A stretch of 64,000 bases of DNA from Gramella sp. Hel_I_59 (lineage in GTDB: Bacteria; Bacteroidota; Bacteroidia; Flavobacteriales; Flavobacteriaceae). Under the pieces are notes generated by a model, which did no database searches, was not told where the DNA came from, and saw only the letters and a program-made list of their open reading frames with translations. Location of the stretch: assembly GCF_006714895.1 (NCBI RefSeq), contig NZ_VFME01000001.1:1240001-1304000 (forward strand), read 5' to 3'. Positions 27,465 to 36,166 of this stretch are shown in pieces. The position numbers and the translations under genes are program-made. The stretch's first letter is position 1. The number at the start of each line of letters is the position of its first letter.

Positions 27465-28586
27465 ATGAAGAAAAAACAGAAACGGGATACACTTAGAAAA
27501 TGGGCTGGCAGAATTCATCTGTGGTTAGGTCTATTGACAGGTATTATTGTATTTATAGTTGCAATTACCGGATGTATTTATGTATTCCATGACGAAATTA
27601 AAGACGCGATCTACGACTACCGATTTGTAGAACAGCAGGATAGCGGATATTTGGCGCCTTCAGAAATTAAGGAGATCGTACAGTCGAAATATCCAGGAAC
27701 GACAGATGATTTTGTGCTCTATGCCGGGCAGGACAGACCGGTCGCAGTGTATGGAGTATATGAAGAAACTCCCTATTACTTTTATCTGGATCCATACACA
27801 GGTGAATGGTTATATTCTCAGGATTTTACAAAGGATTTTTTCGAGATCGTGAAGGCATTGCACATGTATCTATTGTTACCTGAGGAAATTGGCAGGCAGG
27901 TAGTAGGTATATCAACTTTGATATTTATCCTAATGATGATCACGGGAGTTATACTTTGGTGGCCAAAGAAGCTGAAGAACTTAAAGAAGAGTCTGAAAAT
28001 AAAATGGAATGCTCGTTGGAGAAGAGTGAATTATGACCTGCACAATATCAGCGGATTCTATCTTCATATTCTTGCCATTGTAGTAGCCATCACCGGTTTA
28101 TATTTTTCGTATGATTGGGTGAAAGATGGTCTTTATTTTGCGGGTAATCTTGGGGAAGATGTAGAAAGTGATCATCATATTGAGAAAATTGTGCAGAAAC
28201 CACGAATTTCAGAGGAGCCTATAGATATAGCTTTTGTTGAAACACTGGAAAAAGCGCCCGGCCATGAAATGTATTTTGTGTGGACAGAAGGTGATCATCA
28301 TCCCGTAGTAACAGGAGCATATACAGAGTCTTTGGACTATGATCACCAATCCAACTACTATTTTCATCCACAAACAGCTGAGTTACTTCAGGAACAGCCC
28401 TATGAATCAAAAAGTACTGGTTTAAAACTACAGGAAATGAGTTACGGTATTCATACAGGTCAGTATTTCGGGATGACCGGGAAGATCATCGCTTTTATTC
28501 TGAGCATTTTTGTCGCAAGCTTACCTGTAACAGGATTTATAGTGTGGTGGGGAAGAAAAAACCGGGTGAAACATCTCACCCGGTGA
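27465..28586 (+). CDS. PepSY-associated membrane protein, probable iron-uptake reductase
   Basis: The 373-residue protein has four membrane helices: GLLTGIIVFIVAITGCIYVF at 26-45, one near 150-165 (ISTLIFILMMITGVILWW), one near 205-225 and one at the C-terminus. Between the first two lies a PepSY domain. Proteins of this family next to TonB siderophore receptors are thought to reduce ferric siderophores, using conserved histidines in the helices (HLWLG, LHMYLLLPEE, HNISGFYLH, GIHTGQYFG). The start is ATG 27465. Its stop codon lies inside a terminator stem. Confidence 0.88.
   Translation: MKKKQKRDTLRKWAGRIHLWLGLLTGIIVFIVAITGCIYVFHDEIKDAIYDYRFVEQQDSGYLAPSEIKEIVQSKYPGTTDDFVLYAGQDRPVAVYGVYEETPYYFYLDPYTGEWLYSQDFTKDFFEIVKALHMYLLLPEEIGRQVVGISTLIFILMMITGVILWWPKKLKNLKKSLKIKWNARWRRVNYDLHNISGFYLHILAIVVAITGLYFSYDWVKDGLYFAGNLGEDVESDHHIEKIVQKPRISEEPIDIAFVETLEKAPGHEMYFVWTEGDHHPVVTGAYTESLDYDHQSNYYFHPQTAELLQEQPYESKSTGLKLQEMSYGIHTGQYFGMTGKIIAFILSIFVASLPVTGFIVWWGRKNRVKHLTR
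28561..28584 (+). terminator. Terminator-type hairpin built into the end of the PepSY gene
   Basis: ACCGGGTGA (28561-28569) pairs perfectly with TCACCCGGT (28576-28584) around a 6-base loop. The T-rich stretch afterwards is short (ATTTTT). It includes the last codons and touches the TGA stop. Confidence 0.6.
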
Positions 28587-28591
28587 TATTT

Positions 28592-28948
28592 TTAGAATAA
28601 CAGGGCGTCTACAATAGCTCCTACAATTGCGATAAGGATCGCTAACCATAAGCTTGGTAGAAAACCTTCAGTTTTAAAATCTGAAGTTAATTTGTCTGCT
28701 ATTTCTATGACGATCGCATAGGCTACCACTCGGGTGATAAAGCCCAGTCCAAGGAAGTAGAAAATTCCAAGAGTAGCAATATTTAATACGGCGGTAAGTA
28801 ACCAGCTCAATAGAAAGCTTAGTACTCCAATGATCAATGCAACTATTAGTGCAGATTTAAAGCCATTAAGATGAACCTTACTTAGAAATTTCGCAGCGAT
28901 TAGCAGGACTACTGCATCCAGTACGATATGGATGATCCATTGTAACAT
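28592..28948 (-). CDS. Four-helix phage-holin-family (DUF/PF04020-like) membrane protein
   Basis: Nearly the whole 118-residue chain is hydrophobic, making four membrane helices (IHIVLDAVVLLIAA, ALIVALIIGVLSFLLSWLL, TLGIFYFLGLGFI, LWLAILIAIVGAIVDALLF). This resembles the mycobacterial-type 4-TMS phage holin superfamily, whose chromosomal members are common in Bacteroidota and not linked to lysis. No prophage genes are nearby. It is convergent with the PepSY gene. A true lysis role is not supported. Confidence 0.78.
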   Translation of the reverse strand: MLQWIIHIVLDAVVLLIAAKFLSKVHLNGFKSALIVALIIGVLSFLLSWLLTAVLNIATLGIFYFLGLGFITRVVAYAIVIEIADKLTSDFKTEGFLPSLWLAILIAIVGAIVDALLF

Positions 28949-28999
28949 AGTTTTGGTTTTATAGTTAGTTACTACGAATATACTTAAAAAAGCTTCAGA

Positions 29000-29644
29000 T
29001 TAATCTTCGGAAGAATCGAGCCTGTATTCCATCGTACTGGGTTCTTTATTGATTAAAACTTCCCAGAGAGCCTTGACATTTGCCAGTTTCTCTCTTTGCT
29101 TCAGCCTGTATTCGGTTTGGTAGGCACGTTGATCTGCCGTTAAACCGAAGTAATTAAATCCCAGCTGACCCGAAATGAAAAGCGCTCTGGGCAAATGGAA
29201 TTTTTGGGTAACCACAGTAGCATTCTCTATATTAAAAAGTTTTCCCGCCCTGTACATGCTATCATATGTATCAAGTCCTGCGTGATCTGAGGTAATCCGG
29301 TTTTGAGGAATACCTCGTTCCCGAAGATAGGAAACCATGGCAGCGATCTCATTATAATCTTCGGTTCGATGATCGCCAGTTACATGGAAATTTTTGACCT
29401 TGTTATTGCGATATAATTTAATAGCGGTATCTACGCGATCCTTTAAGATTGGAGATAATTTACCATCAGAATGGACACTTGCACCCAGGATTATTACTGT
29501 TTCACGGGGAGGTATTTTAGAAATATCAGAATAAATGTCTTCTGAAGTGTGTCTCAAGAAAATGGCTTCAATACCCAGGATGGTAAAGATGATAAGCACA
29601 ATTCCAATGACAGAGAATAAGATAAATTTTTTAAGTTTTTTCAT
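29000..29644 (-). CDS. SanA/YdcF-like (DUF218) membrane-anchored protein
   Basis: The 214-residue protein has one N-terminal membrane helix (KKLKKFILFSVIGIVLIIFTILGIEAI, about 2-28) and a DUF218 domain. Typical marks are VIILGASVHSDGKLSPILKDRVDTAI and NFHVTGDHRT, then RITSDHAGLDTYDSMYRA. SanA-type proteins affect envelope permeability, with vancomycin and heat sensitivity known for the E. coli protein. The exact activity is unknown. It is a single gene whose start is ATG 29644. Confidence 0.85.
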   Translation of the reverse strand: MKKLKKFILFSVIGIVLIIFTILGIEAIFLRHTSEDIYSDISKIPPRETVIILGASVHSDGKLSPILKDRVDTAIKLYRNNKVKNFHVTGDHRTEDYNEIAAMVSYLRERGIPQNRITSDHAGLDTYDSMYRAGKLFNIENATVVTQKFHLPRALFISGQLGFNYFGLTADQRAYQTEYRLKQREKLANVKALWEVLINKEPSTMEYRLDSSED

Positions 29645-29738
29645 TTCTCTGGATGAATATTAGGTCGAAGATAGCCATAAATAATTGGATGTATCAGATT
29701 AATCGATAGCTAACGTAAATGTTCTTTTCATCATTGTG

Positions 29739-29746
29739 TACCTTTG
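29739..29746 (+). promoter_or_regulatory. -7 promoter element of the nitroreductase gene
   Basis: TACCTTTG matches TAnnTTTG, 18 bases before ATG 29765. It overlaps the longer frame opening at 29744, so that upstream start cannot be used. Confidence 0.55.
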
Positions 29747-29764
29747 CATTTCAAGATCATAATT

Positions 29765-30397
29765 ATGAGTAATTTAAAAGCGCTGAACTGGCGTTACGCT
29801 ACTAAAAAATTTGATGATTCCAGAATACTTTCCGAAGAAAAGCTGGAGATCCTTAAGCATGCATTTAATCTCACTGCCACTTCCTATGGATTACAACCAT
29901 TAAAGATGCTGGTAATTAGTAATAAAGAGATCCAAAAGCAGCTTATAGAATTCTCAATGAATCAGCAGCAAGTAAGTACCGCTTCTCATGTACTGGTGAT
30001 CTGTACTGAAAAAAATGTAGATGAACAGTTTATATCTGGATACTTCCAACGTGTCAAGAATTTAAGAGACACACCAGATGAGGTTTTGCAGCCTTTCCAC
30101 AATTTTCTGGTAGATGACTTTAAAAATAAGGCGATCGAAAAAATTGAAGCCTGGGCACGTAATCAGGCATACCTTGCTTTAGGAACACTATTAACCGTCT
30201 GTGCTACTGAAGAAATAGATGCCTGTCCCATGGAAGGTTTTGAGCCTTCAAAGTATGACGACTTCCTAAAACTTGGCGATAGAAACCTGCAGTCTGTACT
30301 TGTGCTTCCTGTTGGATATCGTGCTAAGGATGATTTCTTTTCAGAATTAAAAAAGGTGCGTCGCCCATTGGACGAAGTGATCATCGAAATAGATTAA
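29765..30397 (+). CDS. NAD(P)H-dependent nitroreductase-family oxidoreductase
   Basis: The 210-residue flavoprotein begins MSNLKALNWRYATKKF, the usual N-terminal FMN-contacting RxATKxF segment. The middle contains QAYLALGTLLTVCATEEIDACPMEGFE, the typical family signature before the second FMN contact, and the end has LPVGYRAKDD. Members reduce nitro groups or quinones using NAD(P)H as homodimers in the cytoplasm. The physiological substrate is not evident. I use ATG 29765 because the -7 element overlaps the upstream ATG. Its end overlaps that of ribBX by four bases. Confidence 0.9.
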   Translation: MSNLKALNWRYATKKFDDSRILSEEKLEILKHAFNLTATSYGLQPLKMLVISNKEIQKQLIEFSMNQQQVSTASHVLVICTEKNVDEQFISGYFQRVKNLRDTPDEVLQPFHNFLVDDFKNKAIEKIEAWARNQAYLALGTLLTVCATEEIDACPMEGFEPSKYDDFLKLGDRNLQSVLVLPVGYRAKDDFFSELKKVRRPLDEVIIEID

Positions 30398-31542
30398 TAC
30401 TCTACGTATTCTTTGATCTCGAGACCGTAACCAATCATTCCGACTCTCTTAGTTTGCTGGGAATTTGATAATAACCTGATTTTATGAATCTCAAGGTCAT
30501 GAAGAATCTGAGCTCCAATTCCAAAATCCTTATTGTCCATTTTTACTGGCGGTGCTTTAATTTCTCCCTGTTTCTGACTTTCTTTTAATTCTGTTATTCT
30601 AGATAAAAGGTTTGGAGATGGGTTAGCCGGATTAATAAAAACGATGGCACCACGACCTTCATCATTGATCGCCTTAAACATTCCATCCAGTTTTTTCTCT
30701 GCATTATTAGTCAAAGTGCCTAGGATATCATTGTTTACCATGGTTGAATTCACTCGTACAAGAATGTCTTCATCGGTCTTCCATGAACCCTTAGTCAATG
30801 CTATATGAACCTGTGAATTGGTAGTTTGTTTGTAAGCTCGAAGTCTGAATTTTCCAAATCTCGTATCCAGTTCAAAATCTTCCTTTTTCTCGATAAGACT
30901 ATCATGCTGCATTCTATAGGCAACAAGATCTTCGATAGAAACGATCTTTAGATCGAACTTTTTGGCGACTTCCAGCAGTTGAGGTAAGCGCGCCATAGTT
31001 CCATCTTCATTCATGATTTCCACGATGACTCCAGCAGGTTCGAAACCAGCAAGTCTTGCAAAGTCGATCGCTGCTTCTGTATGACCTGTTCTACGTAAAA
31101 CGCCGCCTTCTTTCGCTTTCAGCGGAAAAATATGTCCTGGTCTGTTAAGATCCTGTGGTTTTGTTTCAGGATCTATCAGGCTCTTGATGGTTTGAGCTCT
31201 ATCTGAAGCTGAAATACCCGTGGTAACACCTTTTCCTCTCAGGTCAACCGAAATTGTAAATGCGGTTTCCATTGGATCGGTATTATTACCAACCATCATT
31301 TCCAGTTTTAGATCATTACATTTTTGCTCGGTTAAAGGAGCACAAATGAGTCCGCGGCCATGAGTAGCCATGAAATTGATCATCTCTGGAGTAACCATTT
31401 CTGCAGCGGCAAGAAAATCACCTTCATTTTCACGGTCAATATCATCCACTACAATGATCACCTTTCCGGCGCGAATATCATCAATAGCTTCCTGAATCGT
31501 ATCTAATTTGACCTGATACTGGTTATTTTCTACCTCTGCCAT
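30394..31542 (-). CDS. ribB: 3,4-dihydroxy-2-butanone 4-phosphate synthase with degenerate GTP cyclohydrolase II domain (RibBX type)
   Basis: The enzyme makes 3,4-dihydroxy-2-butanone 4-phosphate from ribulose 5-phosphate for riboflavin. The RibB domain is intact: DRENEGDF (37-43), TTGISASDRA (107-116), RPGHIFPL and GHTEAAIDFARLAGF (153-167). The RibA-like half (206-382) has lost its active site. The zinc ligands of HSECLTGD and RCDCG are replaced by NSTMVNND and TNNAE near 265-282, and RQEGRG is replaced by INPANPSP (303-310). The tail GIGAQILHDL to GYGLE keeps the fold. This matches RibBX-type hybrids, so a separate GTP cyclohydrolase II must exist elsewhere. It follows lptF in the same direction, 31 bases apart. 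Confidence 0.93.
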   Translation of the reverse strand: MAEVENNQYQVKLDTIQEAIDDIRAGKVIIVVDDIDRENEGDFLAAAEMVTPEMINFMATHGRGLICAPLTEQKCNDLKLEMMVGNNTDPMETAFTISVDLRGKGVTTGISASDRAQTIKSLIDPETKPQDLNRPGHIFPLKAKEGGVLRRTGHTEAAIDFARLAGFEPAGVIVEIMNEDGTMARLPQLLEVAKKFDLKIVSIEDLVAYRMQHDSLIEKKEDFELDTRFGKFRLRAYKQTTNSQVHIALTKGSWKTDEDILVRVNSTMVNNDILGTLTNNAEKKLDGMFKAINDEGRGAIVFINPANPSPNLLSRITELKESQKQGEIKAPPVKMDNKDFGIGAQILHDLEIHKIRLLSNSQQTKRVGMIGYGLEIKEYVEY

Positions 31543-31573
31543 AGTTCCAATTTTATGGCTGCAAAGATATTTA

Positions 31574-33019
31574 TTATGATTTACTTTTGTTCCGAATCGC
31601 TCCGGCTTTTTTGAAGAGTTTTTTTATAGGGTCTGTAAGGCTATCAAAAGCTAATAATCCCTGATCTGTAGTAGCTCTATAAGTAAGAAAAACACCCAGC
31701 GGGAGCATGATCCAGGTAGGTAGCCAGGTGGCAACAAACGCAGGAACACTTCCATTTTCTGCTGAATTCTTCGTGAAGATCCCTATAAAGTGATAGGTAA
31801 GAAAGAGCAGGATTGCAACCACAATAGGTAAACCAATTCCACCTTTCCTGATAATGGCTCCAAGAGGTGCGCCTACAAAAAACAGTACGATACAGGCAAT
31901 TCCGAGAGCATATTTTTCATGTAGGGCGATCTCAAATTTATTGATCTGCTTTACGTTGTTTTTAAATTCCTGCTTCTGCATTCCGAGATGGGCAATAGCG
32001 CTGTTTACAGTTCCTAGTGCCAGGTTGGAAATTTGTGCCGCATCGTAAGTGTTGTAATGGGTCAGGATACTTTCATCTGTAGAAACAATGGTATCCTTAG
32101 GCTTTAAATTATTCTGAACATTAACAATCCCGGAGCGGTCATACATATTCGATTTAAGACTGGCCATTTTCGTATTGTAGTTGACTGAAAATGAATCTAT
32201 GCTTTCACTCAATTCTGAAATTTTCAGCATTCCATGAGTGGAATTATAGTTCTGATCCTCCAGATCTACATTATTAAAATTCGAGAGATCGATATTGATG
32301 ATATATTCATCAAAATATGTCTTTGTAAATGGTTTTCTTTTCCTCTTTTGATAGTCTGAAGGTGTTACTTCATCATAGTAGTTCCCTTCCTTCAAAATAA
32401 GTGAGAGTACATCTGAATTAGTACTTCCAACCAGTTCGCCTTCCCTTGCTTTGATCACTGTGGTATTTCCACCAGTTTTCTCCTTCTGATGAATAATCAC
32501 ATCCCTAAGAAACTGATCATTCTCACCACTTTTTTCTTCTACCTTGATATTGAAGGTTCCAATATCATTGAAAATTCCTTCAGAAATAGCCATGGCAGGC
32601 TTTAACTGAGCAATATTCTTCCGAAGATTGATCGACTTAAATTCTGCTGCGGGAATCACATTATTGGCAAAAAAGAAAGCTGTAAGACTTACTAATACTA
32701 TGAATACGGTAAGACTGCGCATTGCACGACCTAATGAAATACCTGAAGACTTCATGGCGGCAAATTCATAATTTTCAGCAAAAGAACCGAAAGTCATGAT
32801 GGAAGTAAGCAGGATTGTAAGTGGTAATACTAGAGGCACCAGCTTAGGTGAGAAGTAGAGTAAAAACTTGAGGATTACTTCTGTATCCAGGTCTTTACCA
32901 GCAAGTTCACCTATGTACAACCATATCGTTTGGAGTACAAAGATGAACATCAGTATTATAAAGACCGAGAAAAATGTTTTTAAAAAGCTGGTAAGTATGT
33001 ACCGGTCGAGTATCTTCAA
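31574..33019 (-). CDS. LptF/LptG family permease (YjgP/YjgQ)
   Basis: This inner-membrane permease of the lipopolysaccharide export machine has 481 residues. Three helices lie at the N-terminus (about 1-40, 50-80, 100-125), a long periplasmic domain follows (about 125-360), and three helices are near the C-terminus (about 370-460). The start MKILDRYILTSFLKTFF is a typical LptF/G beginning. Only one of the LptF/G pair is in this window. The start is TTG at 33019, one base after the lolA stop. Confidence 0.92.
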   Translation of the reverse strand: MKILDRYILTSFLKTFFSVFIILMFIFVLQTIWLYIGELAGKDLDTEVILKFLLYFSPKLVPLVLPLTILLTSIMTFGSFAENYEFAAMKSSGISLGRAMRSLTVFIVLVSLTAFFFANNVIPAAEFKSINLRKNIAQLKPAMAISEGIFNDIGTFNIKVEEKSGENDQFLRDVIIHQKEKTGGNTTVIKAREGELVGSTNSDVLSLILKEGNYYDEVTPSDYQKRKRKPFTKTYFDEYIINIDLSNFNNVDLEDQNYNSTHGMLKISELSESIDSFSVNYNTKMASLKSNMYDRSGIVNVQNNLKPKDTIVSTDESILTHYNTYDAAQISNLALGTVNSAIAHLGMQKQEFKNNVKQINKFEIALHEKYALGIACIVLFFVGAPLGAIIRKGGIGLPIVVAILLFLTYHFIGIFTKNSAENGSVPAFVATWLPTWIMLPLGVFLTYRATTDQGLLAFDSLTDPIKKLFKKAGAIRNKSKS

Positions 33020-33020
33020 T

Positions 33021-33662
33021 TTAGTCTAATCTATTGATATAAAAGTCGCTATATCTAGCTTCGTTAAAGGTAAATAGATTTTTTGCAAGTGGTTGATCTG
33101 TCTTGAAACTTTTCACAGTGATCGTCACTTTAGTCCCATTTTCCTGGGTCTGGATCATATTGTAAATATGCTTGGTTTGAGTATCGATACCAAGGAGAAT
33201 ATTCTTGATCTCAGCTTTGCTATCTTTTGGCGTAAGTTTTACGTACTGGATCTCTCTGCCTTTTACATTCTGGGTGATATCCATCTTGTAGTTATACCCA
33301 TTTTGATAAAATGTGAACATTTTTGAAGGTGTGATACTGTTGCTATCTTCCTCAACATAATTGGAAATATTGATTTCCTCATCTTCCGGAATGATCGTAT
33401 AGATCTTTTTACCGTCGAACATTTGAGTAGTTCCCATTAAATTCAACAAGTATTTCTCCCCATCAATACTAACATCTCCTCGAGTTTCCTGGCTCACATT
33501 CTCAGCTTCGTTTTCAAGTGAATACTTGAATTCTATAACCATATTGTCATAATTCTTCACCTTTGCTGAAACTTCATTTAGTAATTTCTGAGCTTTCGAT
33601 GCTTCCTGCGCTTGTACTCCAAAACTGAGTATAGCTGCCAAAATAAATACTAATCTTTTCAT
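33021..33662 (-). CDS. lolA: LolA-like outer-membrane lipoprotein carrier
   Basis: The 213-residue periplasmic protein has a signal peptide (KRLVFILAAILSFGVQAQ). The following LolA-type beta-sheet includes LLNEVSAKVKNYDNMVIEFKY, GDVSIDGEKYLLNLMGTTQMF and KEIDPEDEEI-like segments, and the C-terminal strand ends FNEARYSDFYINRLD. It carries lipoproteins across the periplasm. I start at ATG 33662 because the signal peptide begins there, not at 33689. It lies ten bases after ftsK and one base before lptF. Confidence 0.87.
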   Translation of the reverse strand: MKRLVFILAAILSFGVQAQEASKAQKLLNEVSAKVKNYDNMVIEFKYSLENEAENVSQETRGDVSIDGEKYLLNLMGTTQMFDGKKIYTIIPEDEEINISNYVEEDSNSITPSKMFTFYQNGYNYKMDITQNVKGREIQYVKLTPKDSKAEIKNILLGIDTQTKHIYNMIQTQENGTKVTITVKSFKTDQPLAKNLFTFNEARYSDFYINRLD

Positions 33663-33672
33663 TCTAATTTTT

Positions 33673-36054
33673 TTAGTCTGGTTTTTCATTTAATAGTTGA
33701 TCGAGCGCTACCATATCTGTAATTAAAACCTGTCTTGCCTTACTTCCTTCAAACGGACCAACGATGCCTGCGGCTTCCAGTTGATCTATTATTCTACCTG
33801 CACGGTTATATCCAAGTTTTAATTTACGCTGAAGCAAAGAAGCCGAGCCTTGCTGGGCGGTTACGATTACTTCTGCAGCATCGCGAAACAGCTTGTCTCG
33901 CTCGCTCACATCTATATCAAGTCCTGTGCCACTTTCCTCGCTTTCGTAGGCAGGAAGTTGGTGAGCTTCAGGGTAAGCTTTTTGCGAACCAATGAATTCG
34001 GTGATCTTGTCTACCTCCGGAGTGTCCACGAATGCACATTGCAGTCTTTTAAGCTCATTCCCCTGTGTAAATAGCATATCACCACGACCAATTAATTGGT
34101 CTGCTCCCTGGCTATCCAGAATAGTCCTGGAATCGATCTTGGAAGTTACTCTAAAAGCAACTCTGGCCGGAAAGTTTGCCTTAATGATACCGGTAATTAC
34201 GTTCACCGAAGGTCTTTGTGTTGCAATGATCAAATGTATTCCAATGGCACGAGCAAGCTGAGCCAGTCTGGCAATTGGTGTTTCAACTTCCTTCCCGGCG
34301 GTCATGATCAAATCTGCAAATTCATCCACTACCAAAACGATATATGGCAGGAATTTATGTCCGTCGTTCGGATTTAACTTTCTCGCCTTGAACTTCGTAT
34401 TGTATTCCTTCAAGTTACGGCACATGGCATCCTTCAAAAGATTGTATCGATCATCCATTTCGATACACAAAGAATTCAGGGTGTTGATCACTTTTGTATT
34501 GTCGGTGATGATCGCTTCCCCATCATCTGGTAATTTTGCGAGGTAGTGGCGCTCTATTTTATTGAATAAGGTGAGTTCCACTTTTTTAGGATCTACCAGG
34601 ACAAATTTCACTTCAGCCGGATGCTTGGCATATAGCAGCGAAGTGAGAATCGCATTCAAACCAACAGATTTACCCTGTCCGGTAGCACCAGCCATCAACA
34701 TATGCGGCATTTTCGCCAGGTCGACTACGAAGGTTTCGTTACTTATTGTTTTACCCAAAGCTAGCGGTAACTCCATTTCTGCCTTCTGAAATTTAGGCGA
34801 AGCGATCACCGAGCGCATGGAAACTATACTGGCATTTTTATTCGGTACTTCAATACCAATGGTTCCTTTTCCCGGAATTGGAGCAATGATCCTGATTCCA
34901 AGCGCAGAAAGTGATAGTGCAATATCATCCTCAAGATTCTTGATCTTCGAAATACGAATCCCGGCTTCAGGGACGATCTCATATAAGGTTACTGTTGGAC
35001 CAACGGTTGCTTTGATCTGCGCAATTTCGATCTTATAATTCTTGAGCGTATCAACGATACGATTCTTATTTTCTTCCAGTTCTTCCTGGTTGATCGTGAT
35101 AGTACCGCCGTAATCTTTAAGCAGTTCGATCGTGGGAAATTTATAATTCTTCAGTTCCAGGGTTGGGTCAAATTCACCAAAATCCTTTACCAGTTTCTGA
35201 CTTAGGTTATCTTCTTCTTCCTCTTCAGGAGCAGCTTCAACTTCCATAGCCACATTATCCTCTTCTACTGGAGCTTTGACTTCCATCTTCGGAATAGCTT
35301 CCGGGCTGGTCTTTTTCTCCGGCTTCTTTTCTGGTTTACTGCTTAGGTCAACTTCTGCAGGTTTTTCTTCATCTTTTGGTATGACTACTTCTTTTTTCCA
35401 TTCAAGTTCTTCTTCAGTTTCTGAAACACTAGCCTGATGCTTTTGCATTGCTGTCTGAAGTTCCTGTTTTCCTGTATTAAGGTAAGAACCAACCATTTCC
35501 GGGGTGACCTTTAATCTTATTGCGAGGTAAGCTATTAGAAGAAATAGCATTAATAGGATGCTTCCGAAGAAACCGAGATAATCTTGTAAAAAATCATTGG
35601 TTTCATAACCGATTCTACCTCCCAGAAGTGCATTTTTTTCAGCAAAATAACCCAGAACTATAGAGATCCAGACCATGACGAGAATTCCCCAGAACCAGTA
35701 TTTTCTCAGATTGGAAATCTTAAATCCAAAGAATAAATAGATGCCGCTTAGCAGTATTAAAAATGCGATAGAGAAAGAGGCTAGTCCGAAGCCTTTATAA
35801 ACGAAGAAATCACTTACAGATGCACCAAATTTACTCAACCAGTTCCTGGCTTCCACATCACGATTCCCCAGCTCCTGAAGTACGCTCTGATCTGCCTGCC
35901 AGTTAAAAAGAAAAGAAATAAAGGCAACTATTAGTCCCAGACCAAATAGCATAAGAAAACTTCCAAGTACCACTTTTTGCTGCCGGTTGAGGCTGAAAGA
36001 TAGTTTACTGGATTTTTTAGTGGTTTTCCTGGTCTTGGGTTTCTTTTTGGCCAT
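33673..36054 (-). CDS. ftsK: DNA translocase FtsK
   Basis: FtsK moves chromosomes apart at the division septum. The 793-residue chain has four membrane helices in the first 200 residues, then a charged Glu/Lys/Pro-rich linker (about 205-300). The motor follows, with the Walker A motif GATGQGKSVGLN and the Walker B region IVLVVDEFADLIM, and a winged-helix gamma domain at the end. The linker is short compared with E. coli. I start at MAKKKPKTRKTT (36054) because the longer frame adds only a few residues before the basic tail. The ftsK-lolA-lptF-ribB order is co-directional with tiny gaps. Confidence 0.95.
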   Translation of the reverse strand: MAKKKPKTRKTTKKSSKLSFSLNRQQKVVLGSFLMLFGLGLIVAFISFLFNWQADQSVLQELGNRDVEARNWLSKFGASVSDFFVYKGFGLASFSIAFLILLSGIYLFFGFKISNLRKYWFWGILVMVWISIVLGYFAEKNALLGGRIGYETNDFLQDYLGFFGSILLMLFLLIAYLAIRLKVTPEMVGSYLNTGKQELQTAMQKHQASVSETEEELEWKKEVVIPKDEEKPAEVDLSSKPEKKPEKKTSPEAIPKMEVKAPVEEDNVAMEVEAAPEEEEEDNLSQKLVKDFGEFDPTLELKNYKFPTIELLKDYGGTITINQEELEENKNRIVDTLKNYKIEIAQIKATVGPTVTLYEIVPEAGIRISKIKNLEDDIALSLSALGIRIIAPIPGKGTIGIEVPNKNASIVSMRSVIASPKFQKAEMELPLALGKTISNETFVVDLAKMPHMLMAGATGQGKSVGLNAILTSLLYAKHPAEVKFVLVDPKKVELTLFNKIERHYLAKLPDDGEAIITDNTKVINTLNSLCIEMDDRYNLLKDAMCRNLKEYNTKFKARKLNPNDGHKFLPYIVLVVDEFADLIMTAGKEVETPIARLAQLARAIGIHLIIATQRPSVNVITGIIKANFPARVAFRVTSKIDSRTILDSQGADQLIGRGDMLFTQGNELKRLQCAFVDTPEVDKITEFIGSQKAYPEAHQLPAYESEESGTGLDIDVSERDKLFRDAAEVIVTAQQGSASLLQRKLKLGYNRAGRIIDQLEAAGIVGPFEGSKARQVLITDMVALDQLLNEKPD

Positions 36055-36166
36055 AGGTAGGTTGACGAATTTCGGCAAAAATACAAATTAGCCTTATCCA
36101 AATTAAGGAAAAAAAACTTCAATTTTCAAAGTTGCCCCGTTTACAAGTCGTAAACGACTGGTTTTA

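Noticed and set aside
28592..28948. Phage or prophage signal from the holin-like gene
   Set aside because: No integrase, capsid, tail or lysin genes nearby; the holin superfamily has many chromosomal non-phage members.
30394..31542. Full bifunctional RibBA annotation
   Set aside because: The cyclohydrolase half lacks its zinc cysteines and RQEGRG motif, so a two-activity call is not supported.
33735..35038. Series of plus-strand frames of 73-93 residues
   Set aside because: All are antisense to ftsK and overlap one another; none has a start context or domain.
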